Shown: piece by piece, positions 53,097-61,928 of the stretch
Layout: each line of letters begins with the position of its first letter
How positions within the stretch are numbered: position 1 is the stretch's first letter
Source: Thermoactinomyces daqus
GTDB taxonomy: Bacteria; Bacillota; Bacilli; Thermoactinomycetales; Thermoactinomycetaceae
Reading direction: 5' to 3'
Assembly: GCF_000763315.1 (NCBI RefSeq)
Contig: NZ_JPST01000025.1
Coordinates: 1 to 64,000 of the forward strand
DNA length: 64,000 nucleotides
The notes under the pieces: model-generated
Database searches by the model: none
Told to the model about the DNA's origin: nothing
Seen by the model: the letters and a program-made list of their open reading frames with translations, nothing else
Translations under genes and position numbers: made by a program

Positions 53097-54185
53097 TCAT
53101 AATTGCAAGGCTTTATGGTAAACATTGGCTAACGTTATTTCCCCAATCGTTTCCTTTGTCACCCATTTCCAGTTCTCCGGAACCTCCCAACCGGTATCGG
53201 GCGTCTCCACTGTCATCACGGTGACTTTCCAGTGGCGATGGCTGAAGATGTATTCAAATTGCCCCTTTATCATAAATTTCGTCGCAGGGATTTGTTTTTG
53301 GTCACAAAATTCCAAAATGGACTCCATTTCTTTTTGATCTGACCATCCGATGGTTGGCAATCCCCAAAGACCGGCCAACAGCCCCTGATCCGGCCTTTTT
53401 TCGACAAGAAAGTGCATCCCGCAGGTGATCAAGAGAATGGCCACCTCTTCCTCTGTCGGCGGTTTGGCCTTCTTTTTCCGCGGCAATTCTTCTTCCATTC
53501 CGAGACGGTATGCATCACATACCGAGAGAACAGGGCAGAATAAACATTGTGGCGAAGTCGGAGAACAGATTAATGCTCCCAATTCCATCAGAGCCTGGTT
53601 GAAATCCCCCGGAGCCTCATCCGGAATCAATGTTTCCGCCAATCGTTCCATCTTTTTCCGTGTGGACACCTTTGCAATATCGTCCGTAAGCGCAAAAAGG
53701 CGTGAAAAAACCCGCATTACGTTTCCATCGACCGCCGGGGCTTTCTTGTCGTATGCGATGCTTAAAATCGCTCCGGCTGTATAGGGACCGATTCCTTTCA
53801 GTTTGGAGATGCGCTCAAGATCATCCGGAACCTTTCCCCCGTAATTTGCGACAACTTCCTTAACGGCAGCATGCAAATTTCTGGCCCGGGAGTAATAACC
53901 GAGCCCTTCCCACGCTTTCAGCACCTGTTCTTCCGGTGCCTCGGCCAACGCCTCAAGGGTGGGAAATTGCTCCATAAACCGCTCAAAATAAGGAACGACG
54001 GTATCTACGCGCGTCTGTTGCAGCATGATTTCCGAAACCCAAGTCTTGTAAGGGTTTTTCTCTCTTCTCCACGGCAGATCACGCCGGTTGCGCCGATACC
54101 AGTCAAGAAGCGACCGTCGAATTTCCGCCACCACTTCCTCGCTGAGCAGGCAATCCATTTCTTCTTCCACTTTCGCTTTTGACAA
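53097..54185 (-). CDS. mutY: A/G-specific adenine glycosylase MutY
   Basis: 362 aa repair enzyme that removes adenine opposite 8-oxoG. RDLPWRREKNPYKTWVSEIMLQQTRVDTVVPYFERFMEQFPT contains the catalytic Glu (VSEIMLQQT). LKGIGPYTAGAILSIAYDKKAPAVDGNVMRVFSR carries the HhH and catalytic Asp. CSPTSPQCLFCPVLSVC ligates 4Fe-4S. A C-terminal NUDIX-like domain (GLWGLPTI, FSHRHWKVTV) recognises 8-oxoG. TTG start with AAGGAGG eight bases upstream. The mutY-yfhP neighbourhood matches B. subtilis yfhQ-yfhP. Confidence 0.95.
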   Translation of the reverse strand: MSKAKVEEEMDCLLSEEVVAEIRRSLLDWYRRNRRDLPWRREKNPYKTWVSEIMLQQTRVDTVVPYFERFMEQFPTLEALAEAPEEQVLKAWEGLGYYSRARNLHAAVKEVVANYGGKVPDDLERISKLKGIGPYTAGAILSIAYDKKAPAVDGNVMRVFSRLFALTDDIAKVSTRKKMERLAETLIPDEAPGDFNQALMELGALICSPTSPQCLFCPVLSVCDAYRLGMEEELPRKKKAKPPTEEEVAILLITCGMHFLVEKRPDQGLLAGLWGLPTIGWSDQKEMESILEFCDQKQIPATKFMIKGQFEYIFSHRHWKVTVMTVETPDTGWEVPENWKWVTKETIGEITLANVYHKALQL

Positions 54186-54483
54186 TGATGAAGCCTCCTT
54201 CTTTCAAAACCGTGATGAGAGGAAGTGCGCAACAGTATACAGATCCTTATAACCATCATACACAACCTTCATGTTCATGAAAGTGTACGATTTTTAACAT
54301 TCCGCCTCAAATAGCGAAATCCGGTAAACTTACTAATGCAGTTCCTGTAAGAGTGAACATAAGGAAGACGGTTACCATGGAATGTTCACTTCTTGATCTG
54401 TTTTTTCACGGTAAAGGGAACCGCTTTTGTAATATAATTTTGTTAGATTTTTTAAGGTAAAATGGTGAAAAGGGGGATGGCAT
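54186..54483. promoter_or_regulatory. divergent promoter region mutY / yfhP
   Basis: 298 bp. TATAAT (about 54434-54439) is a likely -10 for yfhP, about 45 bp before its start; the -35 is poor. No operator recognised. Confidence 0.35.
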
Positions 54484-55455
54484 ATGGATACGGCCACTCA
54501 TTTGGTTATGGGAATCGGACTTTTTGGCTTGGCGCATCTTGACCCGGCCGTCGCATCAGACACGGAAACGGCGCAAGCCGTGCTGTTAAGTACAGTAATC
54601 GGTTCGGAAATCCCCGATATCGATACGCTTTACCGCTTTCGGGGAAACGCGCTCTATATACGGAAACACCGTGGTTTCAGCCATTCCCTTCCCATGTTGA
54701 TCATATGGCCGCTCCTTCTGACAGCCGGCATTTCGCTTTTATTCCCCGGAGCCATTGCACATTGTCTGCTGTGGTCCTTTTTGGCCGTTTTTATCCATAT
54801 TTTTATTGATATCTTTAATACATATGGAACGCAGGCGCTGAGACCGTTCTCTCATAAGTGGCTGTCGTGGAATACCTTGAACATTTTTGATCCTTTTATT
54901 TTCACCCTCCATCTGATCAGTTTCGGTCTCTGGCGGATCATGCCTGACCGGCCGGTGCCCATTTATACAATGCTTTATCTTATCCTCATCGCCTACATCG
55001 CTTGGCGCAGCATTGTTCATTTCCGACTGACGGAAAGGGTCAAACGGGAAGTGAGCCTGCCCGGGCGGTATACCGTTACCCCCACCGTCCGCTGGAACGT
55101 GTGGAATGTGATCGTTGAAACCAAGGAAAAGGTCAAGGTGGGAGAAATCCGCAATGGCTGCCTTGCCTGGACAGGAGAAATGAAAACGGAAGACCTGAAC
55201 CACCCGGCCGCCCTGCAATCGAAAAAGGCGGACTCCATTGAGGCGTTTCTGTCCTTCACTTCTTACGGATATCCCCAGGTGATGAAGCGCCCTTACGGCT
55301 ATGAAGTGAGATGGCTGGACGTTCGCTATCACTACAAAAAACATTTTCCCTTTGTGGCGGTCGCCTTACTTGACCAACACTACAATATTTTTTACTCTTT
55401 TGTGGGGTGGATGAACGAGGAGCAATTGGAGAAAAAAGTAAAGCATTTGTCCTGA
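54484..55455 (+). CDS. yfhP: membrane-bound metal-dependent hydrolase YfhP
   Basis: 323 aa, DUF457/YdjM family. The metal-binding motif of the family is present: MDTATHLVMG, EIPDIDTLYR and HRGFSHSL. Four to five helices run through residues 60-180, and a soluble beta-rich domain occupies 190-323. Its position beside mutY is as in Bacillus, where YfhP affects SigI/biofilm-type phenotypes only indirectly. The enzymatic reaction is unknown. GGGGG lies ahead of the ATG. Confidence 0.87.
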   Translation: MDTATHLVMGIGLFGLAHLDPAVASDTETAQAVLLSTVIGSEIPDIDTLYRFRGNALYIRKHRGFSHSLPMLIIWPLLLTAGISLLFPGAIAHCLLWSFLAVFIHIFIDIFNTYGTQALRPFSHKWLSWNTLNIFDPFIFTLHLISFGLWRIMPDRPVPIYTMLYLILIAYIAWRSIVHFRLTERVKREVSLPGRYTVTPTVRWNVWNVIVETKEKVKVGEIRNGCLAWTGEMKTEDLNHPAALQSKKADSIEAFLSFTSYGYPQVMKRPYGYEVRWLDVRYHYKKHFPFVAVALLDQHYNIFYSFVGWMNEEQLEKKVKHLS

Positions 55456-55494
55456 AAAGTTTCAACGCTTCGTCATGGTGGAGGTGATTGAACG

Positions 55495-56424
55495 GTGAAT
55501 TTGTCGCAACCGGATGCGCTGAATACGAAATGGGAGCAAGTCGGACAAGTAGCAACCGAAACAAAAACCCTCATAACCAGAATCATTGAAGACCCTTTCT
55601 CTTACATCATCCTCCCGGTAGCACAAATCGCCTTAATCGTGCTGATCGCGATCACCGGGGTTCGTTTTTTTGACCGGGTTATCGATAAAATTTTTGAATT
55701 CAGCCGGATCGGAACCAAAAAAGCACATACTCTGCGCAAACTGATCAAGTCGATTGCCCACTATACGATCTATTTCATTGCCGTACTGACCATCATGGTC
55801 AATCTGGGTTTTGATCCCCTTCCTGTGCTAGCCGGTGCCGGTATTTTGGGCCTGGCCATCGGATTTGGGGCGCAAAATCTCGTTCGGGACATCATCACCG
55901 GCTTTTTTTTGATTTTCGAGAGCCAATTGGAAGTCGGCGACATCGTGCAGATCAACGGGCAAATTGAAGGAACCGTGGAAGAAGTCGGACTGCGAATCAC
56001 GAAAATCCGCGAGTTCAATCAGCGCCTTCATTATATCGCCAATGGCAATATCAAACAGGTAACCAACTACAATCGCGAAAAGATGCGGGCGATCGTAAGG
56101 GTCACCGTTCCATACGAATCCGATCTCACGATGGTGAACCATGCGCTGGAAGAAGTATGTAAAAGCATTGGAAAAAAATATGCCCCTTATTTAATCGAAG
56201 AACCAAAAATTATGGGCATTACCCGGATTGATCAAAATGGTGCGGAATTTACCATCACCGCCTTGTGCGATCCGGAGGAATATTGGGGACTGGAGCGGGA
56301 AATGCGCAAGGAGGCTGTTTTGCTTCTGCATAAAAACGGCGTTCAGATCGCTTATCCGCGCAGTATTGTCTATCATGCGGAAAACTTCCCCGATCTGGTC
56401 AAAGACATGGTAAAGCAGCAATAG
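55495..56424 (+). CDS. small-conductance mechanosensitive channel (MscS family)
   Basis: 309 aa. Helices lie near 35-60, 85-105 and 105-135. The pore helix TM3 reads LAGAGILGLAIGFGAQNLVRDIITGFFLIFE, with the Gly/Ala packing pattern of MscS. The beta domain follows (DIVQINGQIEGTVEEVGLRITKIRE). GTG start with GGAGGTGATT upstream. It releases solutes during hypo-osmotic shock. The gene lies 39 nt after yfhP and may share its transcript. Confidence 0.9.
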   Translation: MNLSQPDALNTKWEQVGQVATETKTLITRIIEDPFSYIILPVAQIALIVLIAITGVRFFDRVIDKIFEFSRIGTKKAHTLRKLIKSIAHYTIYFIAVLTIMVNLGFDPLPVLAGAGILGLAIGFGAQNLVRDIITGFFLIFESQLEVGDIVQINGQIEGTVEEVGLRITKIREFNQRLHYIANGNIKQVTNYNREKMRAIVRVTVPYESDLTMVNHALEEVCKSIGKKYAPYLIEEPKIMGITRIDQNGAEFTITALCDPEEYWGLEREMRKEAVLLLHKNGVQIAYPRSIVYHAENFPDLVKDMVKQQ

Positions 56425-56818
56425 TTGCCCACTGCCATGAGCAAAGGCAGGGGATTTCCGGGTCGTCCGCAGGGACGATGACGTGATCGATTCTGCCGGG
56501 TTATGGTCCTTCACCATGTTCTTGAACGCAAGTCTCCCAAACAATCCCGGCAAAGTTTTTCAACCCGGGTTCGGGCTTGCGGGAGTGGGAAAACATCCTC
56601 TCCCCCGCCTGACGCTCACTCTTACCCCCATCGCTGAAGCCGGGGTTGGTTCTCTCGCTCACAAAGATAAAAAAGCAGGCAGGGTGATCCCCTCCTGCTT
56701 TTTTCTGTGAAGATGCATCGCTGTCAGGTCGCAGTTCCCCCTGCGTTTCCAATGGTCTGTCTGGAGTCCGCGGGACATGCCACAGTCTCCACGCCGGGCA
56801 GTGCTGCCCAGTTTTTTA
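56425..56818. other. intergenic region with one terminator
   Basis: About 390 bp. Apart from the terminator at 56669-56704 I see no gene. The plus-strand block 56520-56650 is C-rich and carries scattered short frames only. Confidence 0.4.
56669..56704. terminator. bidirectional terminator after the MscS gene
   Basis: AAAAAAGCAGG-AGGG pairs with CCCT-CCTGCTTTTTT; long A and T runs flank it. Confidence 0.8.
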
Positions 56819-56968
56819 TTACATCATCGTTTGCCATGCGGTTGCCAGTACGGCGGTCACTGCTGCGGCAACAATAATCCACAACAACGTTCCTTTCAGA
56901 TCGCGAACGAGAATGCCTTGTGCATCGACGCTGGCTACTCTTTTTGCCTTCGCTTTTTTCCGTGCCAC
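56819..56968 (-). CDS. 49-aa membrane protein
   Basis: GTG start with AAGGAGA nine bases upstream. Sequence: basic N-terminus (ARKKAKAKRVASVDAQGILV) and a C-terminal helix (GTLLWIIVAAAVTAVLATAW). Positive-inside topology suggests a tail-anchored small protein. Family unknown. It lies downstream of nothing obvious on its strand, between mscS and the AlkA-like gene. Confidence 0.5.
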   Translation of the reverse strand: MARKKAKAKRVASVDAQGILVRDLKGTLLWIIVAAAVTAVLATAWQTMM

Positions 56969-57130
56969 TGCGCGTTCTCTCCTTCGTTTGCAAAAAATTG
57001 CTGCTCTGCCTATGATCATACCACATTTGGCGCAGATCATGCGATTTCGGGTTTCTTCTGTCCCCCCCAAGCCGTCTCAGAATACGAATTGCGGGTCGGT
57101 GAAAAGACACAAATATATGCTCTTTTTTGC

Positions 57131-58012
57131 TCATCCAAGGGTGTCCCAGAGATAAAAAGTCGCATAGCTGCGATAAGGGGCCCATTTTTCCCCGATTCTT
57201 CTCACTTCACTCTCATCGGGTCTGGCCGGCAATCCGTAAAGTCGGCCGACTGCATTGCGCAAGCCGATATCCGCTGCCGGAAGCAAATCGGGACGGCGCA
57301 AACCAAACATCAGCAGGCATTCTGCGGTCCAGCGCCCGATTCCCCTGAGTGCGGTCAGTTTTTTCATCACTTCATCGTCGGGAAGTCCGGTCAATGTCTC
57401 AAGATCCAGCTTCCCTTCGGCGATGAGACGGGAGAGATCGATGATATACTCCGCTTTCCGCTGGTTGAACTGGAGATGCCGGAGATCTTCATAACGGAGG
57501 CACGCCACCTGTTCCGCAGCCGGAAATACCTTCCATGTTTCTCCGGCAAATTGGCCCGTATCTCCGGCCAGCTGAATGAATCGCTCAATTAAAGTGCCGG
57601 CAAAGGAAAGATTCAGTTGCTGACTGATGATCGTTTTAACCAGACACTCGTACAAACTGGCATCCAAAACCAGATGCATTCCGATTCTTTGCTCAATCAC
57701 CGGCCACAAAACAGGATCTTGCCTCATCTGCTCATAAAATGGAGTTAAATCGACATCAGTACCAAACATATGGGCAATTCGTCCTTTCAACTCCTCTTCC
57801 TCTTCCGGATCGGCTTCTCCAAAAATCTCGGCAATCAGTCCGGGGCGTTCCGAATCTTCAGCCACAGAAAGCAGCAAGGGGCCTTTCCTGCCTCGGATCG
57901 TTCGCCAAAAAGCGCCTTCACGATAAACATAGATGCTCTTCTCAAAAGATTTCAGCCGCTTTGTCGTATGGGCAAATGAATAAGGATAACGCAATGGGAG
58001 ATGTATTCTCAT
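57131..58012 (-). CDS. AlkA-like DNA-3-methyladenine glycosylase
   Basis: 293 aa HhH-GPD glycosylase for alkylated purines. An N-terminal AlkA-N-like domain (1-110) precedes the HhH core (QQLNLSFAGTLIERF, LTALRGIGRWTAECLLMFGLRRPDLLPAADIGLRNAVGRLYGL), where the Asp of PAADIGL is catalytic. No Fe-S cysteines. GGAGGG precedes the ATG. With nth and mutY it makes a third base-excision-repair enzyme in this window. Confidence 0.88.
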   Translation of the reverse strand: MRIHLPLRYPYSFAHTTKRLKSFEKSIYVYREGAFWRTIRGRKGPLLLSVAEDSERPGLIAEIFGEADPEEEEELKGRIAHMFGTDVDLTPFYEQMRQDPVLWPVIEQRIGMHLVLDASLYECLVKTIISQQLNLSFAGTLIERFIQLAGDTGQFAGETWKVFPAAEQVACLRYEDLRHLQFNQRKAEYIIDLSRLIAEGKLDLETLTGLPDDEVMKKLTALRGIGRWTAECLLMFGLRRPDLLPAADIGLRNAVGRLYGLPARPDESEVRRIGEKWAPYRSYATFYLWDTLG

Positions 58013-58186
58013 CCTCTTTCCCTCCAGTTTCTCTCCTTATTGAAAAACGATCTTGACCAGCCGGCGCAAAATCCGGGGAGAAAGTCTCATCAAAATCAGC
58101 GGGGAATGAGCTGGCCCTTTCAGCCGTTCGCTGCACAGGAAGAAAAAAGATGCTTTCGCACCCCGGCCTGCAACAAAAGTTTACAG

Positions 58187-58271
58187 AAAAAAGAGAGCCA
58201 ACTTTTTTGGCTCCCAGCGTGCGAGACCCGAAACAGGAGTCCGTCGGGTCTTGATGTTTTTCTTGACTCCC
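58187..58271 (-). ncRNA. H-type pseudoknot followed by an intrinsic terminator
   Basis: Minus strand order: GGAGTC (58266-58271), 13-nt A-rich loop, AGACCCGA (58245-58252), two bases, GACTCC (58237-58242), four bases, TCGGGTCT (58225-58232). The two interleaved perfect stems (6 and 8 bp) define an H-type pseudoknot. Sixteen bases later a GAGCCAA/TTGGCTC hairpin (58196-58214) and six T residues form a terminator. Position: about 180 nt upstream of the AlkA-like gene start and 90 nt downstream of the LysM-3D gene. The layout is that of a regulatory leader or an sRNA; no known class recognised. Confidence 0.5.
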
Positions 58272-58340
58272 GGTTCCTTTCGTCACAAAGGTCGCTGCAG
58301 AAAAACACCCCTCCCCTCCTATTGGATTTTATCAGGGTCA

Positions 58341-58361
58341 GAGCCAATCCTTTTTGGCTCC
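58341..58361 (-). terminator. short hairpin after the LysM-3D gene
   Basis: GAGCCAA/TTGGCTC stem directly after the stop codon, without a T-run; it repeats the stem sequence of the terminator 140 bp further on. Confidence 0.35.
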
Positions 58362-58999
58362 TATTGAATGATCTCTACTTTGACATGTTTTTTGACCCCG
58401 AATTGCCTTGCCACGTGCACATCATTCATAAAAACATCGATCCGCTTCCCTTTGATCGCTGATCCGGTATCCTGGGCAACCCGGTAACCGATCCCCTCGA
58501 TGTAGACCCGCGAACCGATCGGGATGAAACGGGGATCAACCGCAATCGTCACACCTTCCTCGGCCCGCTCGCCGCTCGAAGTGATTCCAAAACCGGGATC
58601 TCCCGGCTTTTTGCCCGTCGATTCCGGGCCGGCCGTATAAGCGGTTAAGGTAAATTCACCGAGAGCCTGGCCGCGGGGCAGATCAGGAAAGGCCGAAACC
58701 AGAACACCGGCCGGACTGCTCTCCTCCGCTTCCATCGCCGGAATCGATTTTTGTAAAATCTTCAAAATCTGTCCAACCCGAATCAAAGATGGGTTGGTAA
58801 GATGATTTATATCGCTTATTTTTTCAACCGTGGTGCCGTACTTGCGTGCCAGTTCGTAAACGGTATCCCCTTTTTTGACAGTAACATAAATCATATCTGC
58901 CTGCCCGTCTGCGGCCAAAGCCGTGCCGGAACAGCAGGAAAGGAGCATACAGAACAGGAAGACGCCGATCCAACATCGTTTCCATAGCATGCGATGCAA
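58361..58999 (-). CDS. secreted LysM-3D domain protein (YocH-like)
   Basis: 212 aa. Signal peptide MHRMLWKRCWIGVFLFCMLL to about residue 30 (GTALA cleavage). One LysM domain (about 37-82, YVTVKKGDTVYELARKYGTTVEKISDINHLTNPSLIRVGQILKI) binds peptidoglycan. A C-terminal 3D domain (about 115-212; TLTAYTAGPESTGKKPGDPGFGITSSG, IAVDPRFIPIGSRVYIEGIG, AQDTGSAIKGKRIDVFM) carries the three conserved Asp. It is probably a muralytic lytic-transglycosylase-like enzyme like YocH. TTG start with AGAGG seven bases upstream. Confidence 0.9.
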   Translation of the reverse strand: MHRMLWKRCWIGVFLFCMLLSCCSGTALAADGQADMIYVTVKKGDTVYELARKYGTTVEKISDINHLTNPSLIRVGQILKILQKSIPAMEAEESSPAGVLVSAFPDLPRGQALGEFTLTAYTAGPESTGKKPGDPGFGITSSGERAEEGVTIAVDPRFIPIGSRVYIEGIGYRVAQDTGSAIKGKRIDVFMNDVHVARQFGVKKHVKVEIIQ

Positions 59000-59113
59000 G
59001 TTACCACCTCTATTTCCAAATTACTAGAGTTGGTAACAGCTTTGTCCGAAAAAGGCCAGTTTATACCAGTCGAAAAAAATAGATTCGCATCCCGGAAAGG
59101 ATCATTTGCGCGA

Positions 59114-60457
59114 CTAGGCCCTTTTCCGGTACAACTCCACTCGCTGGTGAATATAGTTTTTCACATTAAACAAAATGGCGGAAATCGAATTTTTATGGAG
59201 GATGACCGGCTTCGATCCTTTTTGCCCTTCTTTTTGTTGCTCACTCCACTCGGGCTTGCTCGTGCATCTCCGCTCATATTGGGCATGGATCATGATCACA
59301 CTTAACATAAACATAAGTCCGACCTGAGGTGCGATGATGGGGTAATCATACATTCCGTGACCCAACAGGGCAATCGTCTGTGAGATCAACATCCCGGCCA
59401 GGCGCTTTTCCTCCTTCCGGTTGGCAGCTTTCCTCCAGCGGCGCGCCCGGCGAATGGTCATATAGATGAGCGCCAGGAACAAAGCCAGCCCGATAATACC
59501 GTATTCACTGGCAATCCCGAGAAAAATGTTATGAGCATGATAGATATAAAAGCCTGCCTTCTTGGCAAAAATCTGGCCAAAATGGAGCGGCAAAACCCCC
59601 AGCAGCCAGTGTTCCCTGAAAATCTGCAAGGCTACCGTCCATACTTCCAAACGTACGCGGATCGTGCTCCCCAATGTATCCTGGCGGGGAATGATCTCCG
59701 GAAAACAATATGCCAGCAAAATAATGGCCAGTGTGATGGTGACAGTTCGCTTCCGATGCCCCGTCATCCACAATTGCACGATCAAGCCGATGACCAGACC
59801 GACCCAGGCACCGCGCGATCCCGTACACCAAATGGCGACACAATAAAGGATAAACACGCAAAAAGCGGCGACTTTTTGCCAGGCTTTCTGTAAAACGGAC
59901 GAGGCATAAATGCTCATCAAGGCAAAACAAATTAATAAAGCTGCGGTCAAGTTGGAGTTTCCCGTCGTTCCCACACTTCGGACCGACCACTCCGATTGCC
60001 AGCGAAATTCATTGTAAAAATGCAAAATCGGACCGAGCGGAGAATGATTGAGCACCGGCCAATCCAGCTGCTGGATGAACACAATCAGGGCCACAAACAA
60101 ACCGCCAAGCCAAAACTGCAAATACATGGTCTGCACTTCCTGCCAGGACCATTTCACCTTATGCCGGATCCAGATGCTGAGCAAATAATAAAGCGCGAAC
60201 ATCGCCATGGGAATCACGCCGATCGGAATCCCGTAAATCCAGGAAGGATCGACCAGCCAGCTGACTAAAGATAAAATAATAAAGCTTAAAAAAATCTTTT
60301 CCGGCCATCGGTTGAACATCCACTTTTCCCTGACAGTAAATAACGTCGCCAATGCCGTCATGAGAAGGGCGACCGGCGGCAGAAACGGAGAGAGAAGAAT
60401 AGACAAATATAATAGCTGAGTGAGCCGCTTTATCGCTAAACGGTTAAGTTCCTTCAA
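59114..60457 (-). CDS. O-antigen ligase-like (Wzy_C) membrane protein
   Basis: 447 aa with 10-12 helices. The Wzy_C core contains TGSRGAWVGLVIGL and the periplasmic-type loop RVRLEVWTVALQIFREHWLLGVLPLHFG...YHAHNIFLGIASEYGIIGL, with the conserved Arg and His of WaaL/Wzy enzymes. In Gram-positives such proteins polymerise or transfer surface glycans. TTG at 60457 is preferred (AAAGGAG nine bases upstream) over an ATG at 60508 without a ribosome binding site. No glycosyltransferase cluster is adjacent. Confidence 0.82.
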   Translation of the reverse strand: MKELNRLAIKRLTQLLYLSILLSPFLPPVALLMTALATLFTVREKWMFNRWPEKIFLSFIILSLVSWLVDPSWIYGIPIGVIPMAMFALYYLLSIWIRHKVKWSWQEVQTMYLQFWLGGLFVALIVFIQQLDWPVLNHSPLGPILHFYNEFRWQSEWSVRSVGTTGNSNLTAALLICFALMSIYASSVLQKAWQKVAAFCVFILYCVAIWCTGSRGAWVGLVIGLIVQLWMTGHRKRTVTITLAIILLAYCFPEIIPRQDTLGSTIRVRLEVWTVALQIFREHWLLGVLPLHFGQIFAKKAGFYIYHAHNIFLGIASEYGIIGLALFLALIYMTIRRARRWRKAANRKEEKRLAGMLISQTIALLGHGMYDYPIIAPQVGLMFMLSVIMIHAQYERRCTSKPEWSEQQKEGQKGSKPVILHKNSISAILFNVKNYIHQRVELYRKRA

Positions 60458-60965
60458 AAGAATAAACTCCTTTTTTGCAGTTTCCATATACAGGTAAACC
60501 TGCACCATTTTTCACATAAAATGCCAATCGAGCCAGGAAAAAGGACCCCTTCTTCAAGATGAAATAAACTTCACCGAAATCAGGGAAAAAACTTGCCATT
60601 ATTGTAAACAAAAACCCTCTACTTATTCCCGGTAAAAGGGCAAATCCCCTTTATTCAGCAAAATTTCTATTAACATTCTATTTGCACACTCTTTATTTCC
60701 TTTTTTTAACCAACCAAAACCACTAAGAAAAGGCAGGGCATGCTTGGATGGAACCAATCCATTCCCCACCTTACCGTCAGTTGTAAACAAAATGCTTTCA
60801 TGCCTGAGAATATTATCTTCAAACGTTTGCCGTTCAAAAGATCGTTAATGATGCGATTGCTCTCCGTTCAGGGCAACGCTTCTGTCTCTCCGTCAATTAA
60901 AAACGTGGAGATCCTGACTCGCTTCTCCTAATATACCGAATGGACCCATTCTGGTCAACAACAGG
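60458..60965. promoter_or_regulatory. intergenic region, O-antigen-ligase-like / siderophore ATPase genes
   Basis: About 500 bp without a supported gene; A/T-rich. It ends in the Fur box at 60966-60980. Confidence 0.4.
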
Positions 60966-60980
60966 TGATAATAACTATCA
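60966..60980. promoter_or_regulatory. Fur box
   Basis: TGATAATAACTATCA matches the Bacillus 7-1-7 Fur consensus TGATAATnATTATCA with one mismatch. It lies 88 nt upstream of the siderophore ATPase start. Confidence 0.78.
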
Positions 60981-61067
60981 TTCTCATTGACGATAATCAC
61001 ATATTCACATAAAATGATAGACGATCAACCAGATGAAAACTGTTTCCAGACCAATGGAGGGATTCTT

Positions 61068-61889
61068 TTGTCAACGGTGCTGAAAGCCGAGGATCTCACG
61101 TTATCCTACGGCAGCCAGATGATTATCGAAGAACTGCAGTTGCAGATCCCCAAAGGAAAAATCACTGTTCTCGCCGGGAGCAACGGCTGTGGAAAATCGA
61201 CCCTGCTGCGGTCATTAGCCCGGCTGTTAAAGCCCCGGGCCGGCCAAATTTTGTTAAATGGCAAAAAAATTAACAAGCTCCCCACCCGGGAAGTTGCCAA
61301 GCAGTTGGCCATCCTCCCTCAGGGGCCGGAATCTCCCGAAGGATTGACCGTATTTCAGCTTGTCAAACAGGGGCGCTATCCGTACCAAACGTGGACCAGC
61401 CAGTGGTCCGAAGAAGACGAAAGAAAAGTCCGCTGGGCCTTGCAAACAACGAAGATGGAAAAGTGGGAACACCATCCTGTTGATGCATTGTCCGGCGGAC
61501 AGAGACAACGGGCCTGGATCGCAATGACGCTGGCCCAAGATACGGAAGTCATTCTGCTGGACGAACCGACAACCTATTTGGATTTGACGCATCAAATCGA
61601 GATTCTCGATCTGTTGTATGAATTAAATGCGAATCAAGGGCGAACGATTGTGATGATTTTACATGATCTGAATCTGGCCTGCCGTTATGCCCACCAGATC
61701 ATCGCCATCAAGGACGGGCAAATTTATGACCAGGGCCCGCCGGAACAAATCATCACTGAGCAGATGGTGGAAGATGTGTTCAGGCTGAAAGCGACCATCG
61801 CGACCGATCCGGTCTACGGCACACCCCTCCTGATCCCTTACACCAAAGGCCGGGAAATCCACCCCAAACCGGTTCAGAGGGTTCCATGA
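61068..61889 (+). CDS. iron-siderophore ABC transporter ATPase (FepC/FhuC/YusV type)
   Basis: 273 aa. Walker [21 protein letters not shown]-loop [25 protein letters not shown] (the motif contacting siderophore permeases), signature [13 protein letters not shown], Walker [14 protein letters not shown]-loop LHDLN. TTG at 61068 is used, with GGAGGG eight bases upstream; a longer frame to 60987 covers the promoter. It is Fur-controlled and has no permease or binding protein next to it, like B. subtilis YusV, a shared ATPase for several siderophore permeases. Confidence 0.9.
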   Translation: MSTVLKAEDLTLSYGSQMIIEELQLQIPKGKITVLAGSNGCGKSTLLRSLARLLKPRAGQILLNGKKINKLPTREVAKQLAILPQGPESPEGLTVFQLVKQGRYPYQTWTSQWSEEDERKVRWALQTTKMEKWEHHPVDALSGGQRQRAWIAMTLAQDTEVILLDEPTTYLDLTHQIEILDLLYELNANQGRTIVMILHDLNLACRYAHQIIAIKDGQIYDQGPPEQIITEQMVEDVFRLKATIATDPVYGTPLLIPYTKGREIHPKPVQRVP

Positions 61890-61928
61890 CCGCAATCCTC
61901 CCGAACCTCCATCGCGATGATCTCCACC

